Shown here piece after piece: positions 42,019 to 50,511 of a DNA stretch of 64,000 nucleotides. Position 1 is the first letter of the stretch. Every line of letters begins with the position of its first letter. The notes under the pieces are model-generated. The model was not told the origin of the DNA. It saw only the letters and a program-made list of their open reading frames with translations, and made no database searches. A program made the translations under genes and the position numbers. Source of the DNA: an uncultured Pseudomonadota bacterium (GTDB taxonomy: Bacteria; Pseudomonadota; Gammaproteobacteria; Steroidobacterales; Steroidobacteraceae); contig CAIYLH010000069.1 of the NCBI GenBank assembly GCA_903927005.1, positions 27,270 through 91,269 on the forward strand. The letters run 5' to 3'.

Positions 42019-43096
42019 GCCTGCGTCCTTTTTCAAAATTGCGTCGTTGGTCTCAAGTCCGAGCGCACTGATGTCACCCAGTCAGGCGTCGCGCGCGCCT
42101 AGCTATCGGGCCTGATATCGCCGCCGGCGTTGCGCCCATCGGCGCCCCGTGACCGCTACACGTGCCTGTGCCGGTGGCGGGCGTCTGAAGCTTTTGTCGC
42201 CGATGCCGGTCACTTCTTTCCGCGCCACGACACGGCTTATAGCCCCGCTAATGCTCGAAACTGCAGCGTTAGCGGGTGGGTCTGCCTACGACCCCTGATA
42301 TTCACCTCATTGTCTGCAAGTCGTCAAATGTATTGGGGATTCCGGCTTCCCAAAGCGACTTCCTTCGGCAAGGTCGATGTGCGCTTGTAAACGAGGGATT
42401 TTTGAACGCGCTCATCAATGACATCGAGGAGTCGGAGACGTTCTAAAGGGGATCTCATGGGAACGGCAGTCACAGCGTTCTTAAGTGGCGATGGCGCCGT
42501 GCCGCGGGTGCGCCAAGCACCAATCAACCCTCGCAGCCCGGATCGAGGAATATTCGCGTCACAACAGCGCGGCATTGCGAGGCGTTCGCAGACATCCGTC
42601 ATCGGGTTTGCCATCCGGAGCGCGAACCATCGCGGCGAATCCGGTTGTGCGTGGCTGTTCAGCACCTGCCACCAGCCTGACAATCCAAGGGGGTACGCCG
42701 AACCCGATGCCAATCGGTCGCAGGCATGCCTGATCTGCTAGGACGACCGCCGCAGCTAAATCCGGCTTGGCGAGCAGAAAAGGCTGTTTTTTTGCCGGGG
42801 CGCTCCCCCATTTTTCCGAGGGGTGGGGCCTCAAACACGTCGATCAACTGCGGCAGCCGGCAGGTATTGACCCGGGTCCTTCTGGTCTGGCGGTGGTCGT
42901 CATTCCAGTGCCTGCGTTGCAGCAGGATCCTCTACAATATACGGACAACGTAGGCTTAGGGCCGCGCGCTGTGGGCCGTCGAGGGGTGTCTCGTGGTCCA
43001 GTACAGGCATTGAGTGCCCGGCTTTCTACAGCGAGGCGTAAGAACACCCACGCATGGCGGTTTGCCCTCGAGGGCGATCCTCCAGAGAACACACTG
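42019..43096. other. about 1.1 kb with no convincing gene
   Basis: Only short frames without family resemblance or good start sites occur here on either strand. A 12-bp inverted repeat with one mismatch (42244-42255 with 42265-42276, arms CCCGCTAATGCT/AGCGTTAGCGGG) can form a hairpin. A T tract near 42786-42793 follows a weak stem. The short frame ending in NALINDIEESETF (stop near 42445) may be debris of a lost gene. Confidence 0.5.
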
Positions 43097-44284
43097 ATGT
43101 CACTTGAAAATGTTTCGTTTGGCCGGCTGTCGGGCTTGACGGCCCGCGGCGTCCTCCTGGCTCTCGTGCTGGCCACGGCAGCTTGCGGCTCCAGCGGCAA
43201 GGGTGGTCCCCCGCCCGGCGGGCCGGTGCCGGTCACCGTCGTCACGCTGCACAGCGCGCCGGTCACCCTGACGCGCGAGCTGCCAGGCCGCACCAGCGCT
43301 TACCGGATTGCAGAGATTCGGCCGCAGGCCACTGGCATCATTCGTGAGCGCCTGTTCACTGAAGGCGCGCTCGTGCGCGTCGGTCAGCCGCTGTTCCAGC
43401 TCGACGACGCGGTCTACAAGGCGCAGTACCAGAGCAGCGCCGCCGCGCTTGCCAAGGCGCAGGCTGCTGCGGAGGCGTCGCGACTGGCCGCCAACCGCGC
43501 GGCGGATCTGGTCAAGACGCACCTGATCAGCACCCAGGATAACGACAACGCGCAGGCCGCCGCACGTCAGGCCGAGGCTGAGGTGGCCGGCGCCACGGCC
43601 GCGCTCGAAGCCAGCCGCGTAAATCTCGCCTACACGCGCATCACCGCGCCCATCGCTGGCCGCATCGGTCGATCGTTCGTGACGGCTGGTGCGCTCGTAA
43701 CCGCTAACCAGGAAGCGCCGATTGCGACGATCCAGCAGATGGACCCAATGTACGTCGAGGTCAGCCAGGCCAGCAGCGAATGGCTGCGGCTCAAGGCCGA
43801 AATTGCTGCGGGTCGCCTCAAGGGTGCCGGCGCGGGCACCAGCGTTGGTATCGTGCTGGAGGGCGGTGTTCGCTACGATCACGATGGCAAGCTTGAGTTC
43901 GCGGACGTGACCGTTGATACCGCCACCGGTTCGTTCGTCATCAAGGCGATCGTACCGAACCCCAATGGCACGCTGCTGCCCGGCATGTACGTGCGTGCGC
44001 TGCTCAATGAGGGCACCCGTAACGCGGCGATCCTCGCGCCGCAGCCGGGCATTGCCCGCGATCCTCGCGGTGGTGCAACTGCGCTCATCGTCGGTGCCGG
44101 CAACAAGGTTGAATCCCGTGCCGTCACCCTGTCGCGCGAGATCGGCAATCAATGGCTGGTCGACGACGGCCTCAAGGAAGGTGATCGGCTGATCGTCGAG
44201 GGAGTGCAGAAGGCACGCCCTGGCGCTGACGCGGTGCCGACCGAAGCGAGCCCGGCGGCGCCTGCTGCGCCTGCCGCCCGCTAG
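43097..44284 (+). CDS. RND efflux periplasmic adaptor lipoprotein (AcrA/MexA type)
   Basis: A 395-residue membrane-fusion protein. A lipoprotein-like signal (LLALVLATAACGSSG) with a candidate lipid Cys opens the protein. The beta-barrel, lipoyl and coiled-coil hairpin domains follow: RELPGRTSAYRIAEIRPQATGIIRERLFTEG, a long Ala-rich coiled coil at 110-170, LAYTRITAPIAGRIGRSFVTAGALV, and a C-terminal Ala/Pro-rich tail. It joins the RND pump to an outer-membrane channel. ATG 43097 starts the signal; the open frame further upstream is non-coding. The pump starts 13 bases downstream. Confidence 0.9.
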   Translation: MSLENVSFGRLSGLTARGVLLALVLATAACGSSGKGGPPPGGPVPVTVVTLHSAPVTLTRELPGRTSAYRIAEIRPQATGIIRERLFTEGALVRVGQPLFQLDDAVYKAQYQSSAAALAKAQAAAEASRLAANRAADLVKTHLISTQDNDNAQAAARQAEAEVAGATAALEASRVNLAYTRITAPIAGRIGRSFVTAGALVTANQEAPIATIQQMDPMYVEVSQASSEWLRLKAEIAAGRLKGAGAGTSVGIVLEGGVRYDHDGKLEFADVTVDTATGSFVIKAIVPNPNGTLLPGMYVRALLNEGTRNAAILAPQPGIARDPRGGATALIVGAGNKVESRAVTLSREIGNQWLVDDGLKEGDRLIVEGVQKARPGADAVPTEASPAAPAAPAAR

Positions 44285-44297
44285 GCCGGGGCGCACC

Positions 44298-47200
44298 GTG
44301 TCACGTTTCTTCATCGACCGTCCGATTCTCGCGTGGGTAATCGCGATTCTGGTCACCCTCGCAGGCGCTGTCGCGCTGACGCGCTTGCCTGTCGCTCGCT
44401 ACCCGACCATTGCGCCGCCGACCATCCAGGTCAACGCGTCCTATCCCGGCGCGTCAGCCCAGGTTGCCGAGGAATCGGTGACGCAGATCATCGAGCAGGG
44501 CATGACGGGTCTCGATGGCCTGATGTACATGTCCTCCAACAGCACCGCCAGCGGTGCGACCAGCGTGCAGCTGACCTTCCAGAGCGGGACGGACGCCGAC
44601 ATCGCTCAGGTGCAGGTGCAGAACAAGCTGCAGACGGTCATTTCGCTGCTGCCGCAGATCGTGCAGCAGAACGGCGTCAGCGTGAACAAGTCCAGCGGCG
44701 CGTTCCTGATGATCGTCGGCCTGGTGTCGGACGATCCGGCGATGACCCGCGCGGATCTTGCCGACTATGCGGCGACCCACCTGCAGGAGCCGCTGAGCCG
44801 TGTCTCCGGCGTCGGCGACGTGCACTTGTTCGCGTCCAAGTACGCGATGCGGATCTGGCTCGATGCCGACAAGCTGAAGATCTACGCCCTGACTCCGAGC
44901 GACATCACTGCAGCGATCACCGCCCAGAATGCGCAGGTGTCGGTTGGACAACTCGGTGGTACGCCCTCGGTGCCGGGACAGAACCTGACCGCGACGATCA
45001 CCTCGCAGGGCCGCCTGCAGAACGCGCAGCAGTTCCGGGATATCGTGTTGCGCGCGAACGGGCATGGCTCGCTGTTGCGCCTCGGCGATGTCGCCCGCGT
45101 CGAACTCGGTGCTGCCGACTACAGCGCCGTGTCGCGCTTCAATGCGCAGCCTGCGGTCGGTATGGCGGTCAGTCTGTCGGCTAGCGCAAATGCGCTTGAG
45201 ACCGCACGCAACGTCGAGGCGCTGTCGCACCAGCTGGAAGCTTCTTTCCCGAAGGGGCTCAAGCTCGTCTTCCCGTTCAACACGACTGAGTTCGTGCGCG
45301 CTTCCATCAAGGAAGTTCTGAAGACGCTCGGCGAGGCGATCCTGCTCGTCTTTCTGGTCATGTATCTGTTCCTGCAAAACTTCCGTGCCACGCTGATCCC
45401 CACGATCGCCGTGCCGATCGTTCTGTTCGGCACTTTCGGCGTGCTCGCCGTGCTCGGCTACTCGGTGAACATGTTGACGATGTTCGCGATGGTGCTCGCG
45501 ATCGGACTGCTGGTTGACGATGCGATCGTCGTGGTCGAGAACGTAGAACGGGTAATGAGCGAGGAGGGCCTGTCGCCGTTGGAGGCCACCCGCAAGTCGA
45601 TGGACCAGATCACCGGCGCGCTGATTGGCATTGCGGTCGTGCTGGCCGCGGTGTTCCTGCCGATGGCCTTTCTGCAGGGATCGAGTGGCGTCATCTACCG
45701 CCAGTTCTCGGTGACGATCGTTGCTGCGATGCTGCTGTCGGTGCTGGTGGCGTTGATCCTGACGCCGGCGCTGTGCGCTACGTTGCTCAAGCCGGTGGCC
45801 AAGGGCGAGCACCTGACAGAGTCGGGTTTTCTCGGCAAATTCAACCATGCATTCGACAGTGGCAACCTCCGCTATCAGGGACTGGTTCGGCGCCTGATCG
45901 GTCAGGCCCCGCGTACCGTGCTCGTCTTCGGCGCCATCACACTGGTCATGGCGCTGTTGTTCTGGCGCCTGCCGACCTCGTTCCTGCCGGCTGAGGATCA
46001 GGGTTCCCTGTTCACGCTCGTGCAAGCGCCGGTCGGTGCGACGCAGGAGCGGACGCTGCAGACGATGTACAAGGTGGAGGACTATTTCCTCAATCACGAG
46101 AAGGACACTGTCGAGTCGATGTTCGCAGTGCAGGGCTTCAGCTTCGCCGGTTCCGGCCAGAACGGTGGCATGGCGTTCATCATGCTCAAGCCCTGGGAGC
46201 AGCGGCGCAAGGCGTCGCAACAGGTCAATGCGATCGTCGGCCGGGCTTTTATGGGGCTAGGTCAGATCCGCGACGCGATGGTATTCCCGATCGCGCCGCC
46301 GGCGGTGCAGGAGCTCGGCAACGTCGGTGGTGTGACGTTCTACCTGCGAGACGAGGATGGCCAGGGCCACGCAGCGCTGGTAGCTGCCCGCAACCAGCTG
46401 CTCGGGGCTGCGGCCAAGAGCAAGCTGCTCGTCGGCGTGCGCCCGAATGGTCAGGAGGATGCGCCGCAGTACCGCGTTGATATCGATACGACCCGGGCCG
46501 CAGCGCTCGACGTTTCCATCCAGGAAATCAACAACACGCTCGCAGTCGCCTGGGGCGGGCGCTACATCGACGACTTCGTCGACCGTGGGCACGTCAAGCG
46601 GGTCTACCTGCAGGCGGATGCGCCGTACCGGATGAACCCAGAGGATTTCTCGCGCTGGTACGTTAGAAATGGCAGCGGGGCAATGGTTCCGGTGTCGGCG
46701 TTTGCGACCGCTCACTGGACGTTCGGCGCATCGGAGCTCATTCGTTATAACGGCGTTCCAGCCGTGCAGATCAATGGAAACACAGCGCCTGGGGCAAGTT
46801 CCGGTCAGGCGATGGCTGAGGTCGAGCGACTGGTCAAGGAGCTGCCATCCGGCTTCAGTGTTGCCTGGGCCGGACAGTCCTATGAGGAGCGCTCCGCCGG
46901 CTCCCAGCGCCCGGCGCTGTACGCCTTGTCGATCATCGTGATCTTCCTGTGTCTTGCGGCGCTCTATGAAAGCTGGACGGTGCCGGTGGCGATCCTGCTG
47001 GCGGTGCCGCTCGGAGTCATCGGTGCGGTGCTCGCGACGTCATTGCGCGGACTGGAGAGCGACATTTTCTTCCAGGTGGGCATGCTCACCACTATTGGAC
47101 TGGCGAGCAAGAACGCCATCCTCATAGTCGAGTTTGCCGAGGCAAACCGGCGTGCGGGGGCGACGCTCATCGAGGCGACGCTTGCGGCCGTGCGTGATCG

Positions 47201-47417
47201 CCTGCGCCCGATTCTGATGACCTCGTTCGCGTTTGGCCTTGGCGTATTGCCGCTGGCGCTGGCGACCGGTGCCGGGGCGGGCGCGCAACGTGCTATCGGC
47301 ACGGGCGTGGTCGGTGGCGTGCTTGCCGGCACCTTGCTTGGCGTGCTGTTCATCCCGGTGTTGTACGTTGTCGTGATGCGCCTCACTCATCGCGGCGGCA
47401 CGACGGTTTCAGCATAA
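44298..47417 (+). CDS. RND multidrug efflux pump (AcrB/MexB, HAE1 family)
   Basis: A 1039-residue pump starting at GTG 44298 (SRFFIDRPILAWVIAILVTLAG). The proton-relay residues D407 and D408 are in GLLVDDAIVVVENVERV, at AcrB numbering. The transmembrane Lys is in LASKNAILIVEFAEANRR. Both large periplasmic loops and 12 transmembrane helices are present and the length is standard. It extrudes hydrophobic or amphiphilic compounds using the proton gradient. No TolC-like channel gene follows, so an outside partner is needed. It is in one operon with the adaptor. Confidence 0.92.
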   Translation: MSRFFIDRPILAWVIAILVTLAGAVALTRLPVARYPTIAPPTIQVNASYPGASAQVAEESVTQIIEQGMTGLDGLMYMSSNSTASGATSVQLTFQSGTDADIAQVQVQNKLQTVISLLPQIVQQNGVSVNKSSGAFLMIVGLVSDDPAMTRADLADYAATHLQEPLSRVSGVGDVHLFASKYAMRIWLDADKLKIYALTPSDITAAITAQNAQVSVGQLGGTPSVPGQNLTATITSQGRLQNAQQFRDIVLRANGHGSLLRLGDVARVELGAADYSAVSRFNAQPAVGMAVSLSASANALETARNVEALSHQLEASFPKGLKLVFPFNTTEFVRASIKEVLKTLGEAILLVFLVMYLFLQNFRATLIPTIAVPIVLFGTFGVLAVLGYSVNMLTMFAMVLAIGLLVDDAIVVVENVERVMSEEGLSPLEATRKSMDQITGALIGIAVVLAAVFLPMAFLQGSSGVIYRQFSVTIVAAMLLSVLVALILTPALCATLLKPVAKGEHLTESGFLGKFNHAFDSGNLRYQGLVRRLIGQAPRTVLVFGAITLVMALLFWRLPTSFLPAEDQGSLFTLVQAPVGATQERTLQTMYKVEDYFLNHEKDTVESMFAVQGFSFAGSGQNGGMAFIMLKPWEQRRKASQQVNAIVGRAFMGLGQIRDAMVFPIAPPAVQELGNVGGVTFYLRDEDGQGHAALVAARNQLLGAAAKSKLLVGVRPNGQEDAPQYRVDIDTTRAAALDVSIQEINNTLAVAWGGRYIDDFVDRGHVKRVYLQADAPYRMNPEDFSRWYVRNGSGAMVPVSAFATAHWTFGASELIRYNGVPAVQINGNTAPGASSGQAMAEVERLVKELPSGFSVAWAGQSYEERSAGSQRPALYALSIIVIFLCLAALYESWTVPVAILLAVPLGVIGAVLATSLRGLESDIFFQVGMLTTIGLASKNAILIVEFAEANRRAGATLIEATLAAVRDRLRPILMTSFAFGLGVLPLALATGAGAGAQRAIGTGVVGGVLAGTLLGVLFIPVLYVVVMRLTHRGGTTVSA

Positions 47418-47454
47418 TTCCCGTCATTTAGCGTCGAATCAACGGAGCTGCGCC

Positions 47455-47907
47455 ATGAGATTCTTTTGGTCATTCCTGCTGTGCTGCGCAATGTTCTCGC
47501 CTGTCAGTTGGGCGGATCAGCCGAAGGCGGCAGTCGTCGCGCTGAAGCCCGTCAAGCTCACTGCGGTTGAGTCTCTCGGCCCAGTGTTCAAGCGCAAGAG
47601 TGCGGTGCATGAGAACGGCGCCGATGGGCCGACTACTGACGTCAGCCTGTTGAAGTCGCGTGACGGACGCTTCGAGGCAGGCGTCTATGCTGCCGGCCCT
47701 TCCGACACGCCGATTGAGTCTTATGAGGAGGACGAGTTCATGTTCTTTCTCGAGGGCGGCGTGACGCTGACGTCCGCGGATGGCACGGTACTCGAGGTTC
47801 GTTCGGGTGAGGGCGCCGCGATCCCTAAAGGCTGGAAGGGTCGCTGGACGACGCAGGGCTACAAGAAGTACTACGTCACTTATATGAGTGGCCCAAAAGC
47901 GAAGTGA
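47455..47907 (+). CDS. exported cupin-domain protein
   Basis: A 150-residue protein with a signal peptide (FFWSFLLCCAMFSPVSWA) and a single cupin like EutQ/DUF861: FEAGVYAAGPSDTPIESYEEDEFMFFLEGGVTL and GEGAAIPKGWKGRWTTQG. GGAG lies eight bases before ATG 47455. The function is unknown. It lies 38 bases after the RND pump and 10 bases before fghA, so it may be co-transcribed with fghA. Confidence 0.75.
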   Translation: MRFFWSFLLCCAMFSPVSWADQPKAAVVALKPVKLTAVESLGPVFKRKSAVHENGADGPTTDVSLLKSRDGRFEAGVYAAGPSDTPIESYEEDEFMFFLEGGVTLTSADGTVLEVRSGEGAAIPKGWKGRWTTQGYKKYYVTYMSGPKAK

Positions 47908-47917
47908 GCGTGCCGGC

Positions 47918-48766
47918 ATGAGTCAGCTCGAGAAGATTTCTGAACACGCCTGTTTCGGCGGAATTCAGGGCTACTACCGTCACGCGTCCATAGAGTGTGC
48001 TAGCGCTATGCGCATCGCCGTGTACCGGCCGCCGCAGGCCGCGCGCGGGCCGGTGCCAGTGCTGTACTACCTAGCGGGGCTGACCTGTTCGGAGGAGACG
48101 TTCGCGATCAAGGCCGGGGCTCAGCGCGTTGCCGCTGAACTAGGCCTGATGCTGGTCGCGCCTGATACCAGCCCGCGCGAGCCGCGCTTCGCCGGTGATG
48201 ACGTCAGCTGGGATTTCGGTCAGGGCGCTGGCTTCTATGTGGACGCTACCGAGCAGCCGTGGTCGGCGCATTACCGCATGTACAGCTATGTGTCGGCCGA
48301 GCTGCCTGCGCTTGTGCAGGCTTACTTCCCGGCGCGCGCGGACGCCCAGGGCGTCTTCGGCCACTCGATGGGAGGGCACGGAGCGCTCGTCTGTGGCTTG
48401 CGTAACCCCGACCGGTTTCGCTCAGTCTCCGCATTCGCGCCGATCGCAGCACCCAGTCAGTGCGCATGGGGCCACAAGGCGTTCGCCGGCTACTTAGGCG
48501 AGAACCGAGATGCCTGGGCGGACTACGACGCGAGCGTGCTGGTCGCACGGCGGCCACATCCTTCGCCCATCCTGATCGATCAAGGAGAGGCCGACCGCTT
48601 CTTCGTCGAGCAGCAGCTGCTGCCGGAGCAATTTACGGCCGCCGCAAAGAGCTCAGGACAGCAACTTACGTTGCGTATGCAGCCAGGCTACGACCACGGC
48701 TATTTCTTCATCCAGAGCTTCATGGCCGACCACCTGCAGCATCACGCCCGCTTGCTCTGCGGCTGA
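47918..48766 (+). CDS. fghA: S-formylglutathione hydrolase
   Basis: A 282-residue esterase-D family enzyme that hydrolyses S-formylglutathione to formate and glutathione, the second step of glutathione-dependent formaldehyde oxidation. The nucleophile is S150 in VFGHSMGGHGALV; YYLAGLTCSEETFAIKAGAQR (oxyanion region), ILIDQGEADRF (Asp) and GYDHGYFFIQSF (His) complete the site. ATG 47918 gives the normal N-terminus; the longer frame overlaps the cupin. The usual partner, class III alcohol dehydrogenase, is not adjacent. The methylamine operon in this window would produce its indirect substrate, formaldehyde. Confidence 0.92.
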   Translation: MSQLEKISEHACFGGIQGYYRHASIECASAMRIAVYRPPQAARGPVPVLYYLAGLTCSEETFAIKAGAQRVAAELGLMLVAPDTSPREPRFAGDDVSWDFGQGAGFYVDATEQPWSAHYRMYSYVSAELPALVQAYFPARADAQGVFGHSMGGHGALVCGLRNPDRFRSVSAFAPIAAPSQCAWGHKAFAGYLGENRDAWADYDASVLVARRPHPSPILIDQGEADRFFVEQQLLPEQFTAAAKSSGQQLTLRMQPGYDHGYFFIQSFMADHLQHHARLLCG

Positions 48767-48773
48767 ACGACGG

Positions 48774-48947
48774 TTATCCGTCGAGGCGTCGCGGCACCGA
48801 GTTGCTACTGCGCTGCCGCGCGGCGTCGAGTCTGTCCAGTCGGACGAGCGCGTGGCCTAGCAATTCAACGCGGTCGTGCGATTCCAGCAGCAGGCGCAGC
48901 CGCTCGGCGTTGACCTGTGCGCGTACTCTTCCAGCTTCACGCGACAT
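48774..48947 (-). CDS. 57-residue microprotein downstream of a cobalamin riboswitch
   Basis: A short open frame with ATG 48947 preceded by GGAAGGACACCACC, a good ribosome site. The product is 57 residues, rich in Arg and Leu (RLRLLLESHDRVELLGHALVRLDRLDAAR), predicted to be one amphipathic helix with a basic tail. It has no recognisable family. It is too short for usual gene callers but has codon use like its neighbours. It ends seven bases past the convergent fghA stop. With a shorter overlapping frame (48996-48937), it is one of only two open frames on the minus strand downstream of the riboswitch, so it may be the regulated product. Confidence 0.5.
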   Translation of the reverse strand: MSREAGRVRAQVNAERLRLLLESHDRVELLGHALVRLDRLDAARQRSSNSVPRRLDG

Positions 48948-48996
48948 GGTGGTGTCCTTCCGGTCGGATGGACGCCAGATTCTCTTGCTTCAACAT
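48937..48996 (-). CDS. possible 19-codon ORF in the riboswitch leader
   Basis: ATG 48996 follows GGGGAGTGAGC, a fair ribosome site, and encodes MLKQENLASIRPEGHHHVA before a TGA that lies inside the start of the 57-codon frame. The three His residues are notable next to a cobalt/cobalamin switch, but the peptide is too short for a family call. It may be a coupling leader for the microprotein. Confidence 0.3.
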   Translation of the reverse strand: MLKQENLASIRPEGHHHVA

Positions 48997-49062
48997 GCTC
49001 ACTCCCCGTGTCATGACGGTCCTGGGCGCCTGATCCCAAGGTGGAGTGTCGAACGGGGGGCA

Positions 49063-49090
49063 ATATCCGGACGCTGTGCGGCCCGGATAT
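49063..49090 (-). promoter_or_regulatory. hairpin between cobalamin aptamer and ORFs
   Basis: Perfect 8-bp arms ATATCCGG (49063-49070) and CCGGATAT (49083-49090) form a stem with a 12-base loop just downstream of the aptamer on the minus strand. A second stem, CGATCGC/GCGATCG (49103-49109 with 49115-49121), lies between them. No U tract follows, so these may act in translational control or Rho-dependent termination. Confidence 0.4.
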
Positions 49091-49121
49091 AGGCACCACG
49101 CGCGATCGCCCACCGCGATCG

Positions 49122-49322
49122 ATCAGGCAGTCGACGAAGGCTGGTTTCCGGGCTCTGGAGTGGTCGGGGGAACCGACCGGTTCGGCACCTTCCCGGTTCC
49201 CGTGAGGGACCCGGTGGCATCAGCCGAACTCAGCACTCCATTACCGTTGCGGGGGCAGCGCCGGGATTTCACCGGTTTCCCAATTCTCCAGCCCTGGTTG
49301 CGGGCTGGCACCTTCGACGTAT
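49122..49322 (-). ncRNA. cobalamin (B12) riboswitch
   Basis: Read on the minus strand, the element has the hallmark order of the cobalamin aptamer. GAAGGTGCC opens it, then GGGAAACCGGTGAAATCCCG, the near-invariant GCTGCCCCCGCAACGGTAA (about 49260-49241), a GATGCCACCGGG arm, CGGGAAGGTGCCG, and finally the B12 box AGCCCGGAAACCAGCC (49154-49139). All core blocks are present in order and spacing, so the aptamer looks functional. Such elements repress B12 transport or synthesis genes, or B12-independent isozymes, when cobalamin is abundant. Here no such gene follows. Confidence 0.93.
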
Positions 49323-49523
49323 CAATATTAGTGGCGCCATGGCACGCCGACAAGCTGTGGGTTGTTCGTGTCCATGGCCGAAAAAAGCTCACGAGATCGT
49401 TGTTTGACCCGTGCGAGGCGCGCGCGGGGGCGCGTTAGCATAGACGGGACTTTCCTGAGTTTGCATGGACTGTCGTAACCTGTATCCCGGGGCTGCCCCG
49501 TTCTCAACGCTGGAGATTTTCCG

Positions 49524-50375
49524 ATGGCGACTGATAACGCTCGCGTATGGCTGGTGACTGGTGCTTCGAGTGGCTTTGGACGAGCGCTGGTCGAAGACCT
49601 GATCGGCCGTGGTGAGCGAGTAGTGGCCACTGCACGTGATGTAGTTACGCTCAACAGCCTGGTGACAATGGCACCGGGGCAGGTCCTAGCCGCTACCCTT
49701 GATCTGACCTGTGCTAGCGACATTACTGGTGTGGTGGCTGCGGTTCAGCGGCGCTTTGGGCGCTTGGACGTGTTGATCAATAACGCCGGTTACGGTTTTG
49801 TTGGTGGGGTGGAGGAGGCCGCTGAGGATGAGGTGCGGGCGCAGTTTGAGGTGAACTTCTTCGGCCTTGCTGCGTTGACGCGCGCGGTGCTGCCGCTAAT
49901 GCGCGCGCAGGGTAGTGGTCGCATCGTCAATATTTCCTCAATTTCCGGCCTGCGTGCGGATCCGGGGGGTGGCTACTACAGCGCGACCAAGTGGGCGGTT
50001 GAGGGATTTTCAGAGGCGTTGGCGGGCGAGGTGGCTCCCTTCGGAATTGGTGTGCTGATCGTCGAGCCGGGGCCATTTCGGACCGATTTCGCCAGTCGTT
50101 CGCTGGTGTTGCCACGCACCCGGCTTGAGGCCTATCAGCCCGTTCATGAAATGCTCGCTGCATTTGTCGCCACAAGCGGGACTCAGGTCGGTGATCCGGT
50201 CCGGGCGGCGGCGCTGATCGTGGATACCTGCCTCCAGGATAGTCCGCCGTTGCGGCTGGTTCTCGGTGGCAAGACCTTTCACTCGGCGATCCAGACGCTC
50301 GAGAGGCGCTTGGCTGATGTGCGGCGCAGTGCAGATCTCGCTGGCGCGGCAGACTATCCGGAGTCGGCTACTTAG
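49524..50375 (+). CDS. short-chain dehydrogenase/reductase
   Basis: A 283-residue classical SDR. The cofactor site is TGASSGFGRALVEDLIGRG; ATLDLTCASD, LINNAGYGFVGG, the catalytic Ser in IVNISSISGLRAD and YYSATKWAVEGF (Tyr-x3-Lys) follow, then VEPGPFRTDF. It resembles oxidoreductases of the YdfG/retinol-dehydrogenase-like group with NADP preference suggested by the TARD segment after strand 2. GGAG precedes ATG 49524. The substrate is unknown. It is a single gene. Confidence 0.88.
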   Translation: MATDNARVWLVTGASSGFGRALVEDLIGRGERVVATARDVVTLNSLVTMAPGQVLAATLDLTCASDITGVVAAVQRRFGRLDVLINNAGYGFVGGVEEAAEDEVRAQFEVNFFGLAALTRAVLPLMRAQGSGRIVNISSISGLRADPGGGYYSATKWAVEGFSEALAGEVAPFGIGVLIVEPGPFRTDFASRSLVLPRTRLEAYQPVHEMLAAFVATSGTQVGDPVRAAALIVDTCLQDSPPLRLVLGGKTFHSAIQTLERRLADVRRSADLAGAADYPESAT

Positions 50376-50420
50376 GCTCGCGGTGGACTCTGCTTTGGTC
50401 TCGTGAGAGCAGCTAAACGA

Positions 50421-50495
50421 TATACATACGCCGTACGGGGGCTGTTTCCTGTTGAACTTTCTTGTTTGGTATGTAAAATGTACGGCGTATGTATA
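50421..50495. promoter_or_regulatory. perfect 16-bp inverted repeat bracketing the promoter of the Tus-like gene
   Basis: TATACATACGCCGTAC (50421-50436) is exactly complementary to GTACGGCGTATGTATA (50480-50495). Between the arms lies a likely promoter, TTGAAC (50452-50457), 16 bases, TAAAAT (50474-50479), so the right arm covers the expected transcription start. Each arm also has an internal dyad TACG-C-CGTA. The arrangement fits repression by a protein bound at both arms. GTATGT in each arm is shared with enterobacterial Ter sites, but that similarity is short. Confidence 0.6.
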
Positions 50496-50511
50496 AATAA
50501 GGTCTCTTGGA

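Noticed and set aside
42130..42390. Plus-strand frame of 86 codons
   Set aside because: It has no ribosome site, no family resemblance and mixed composition, in an otherwise non-coding gap.
49011..49392. Minus-strand frames across the cobalamin riboswitch
   Set aside because: They cover the conserved aptamer and show no protein family; the RNA element explains the conservation.
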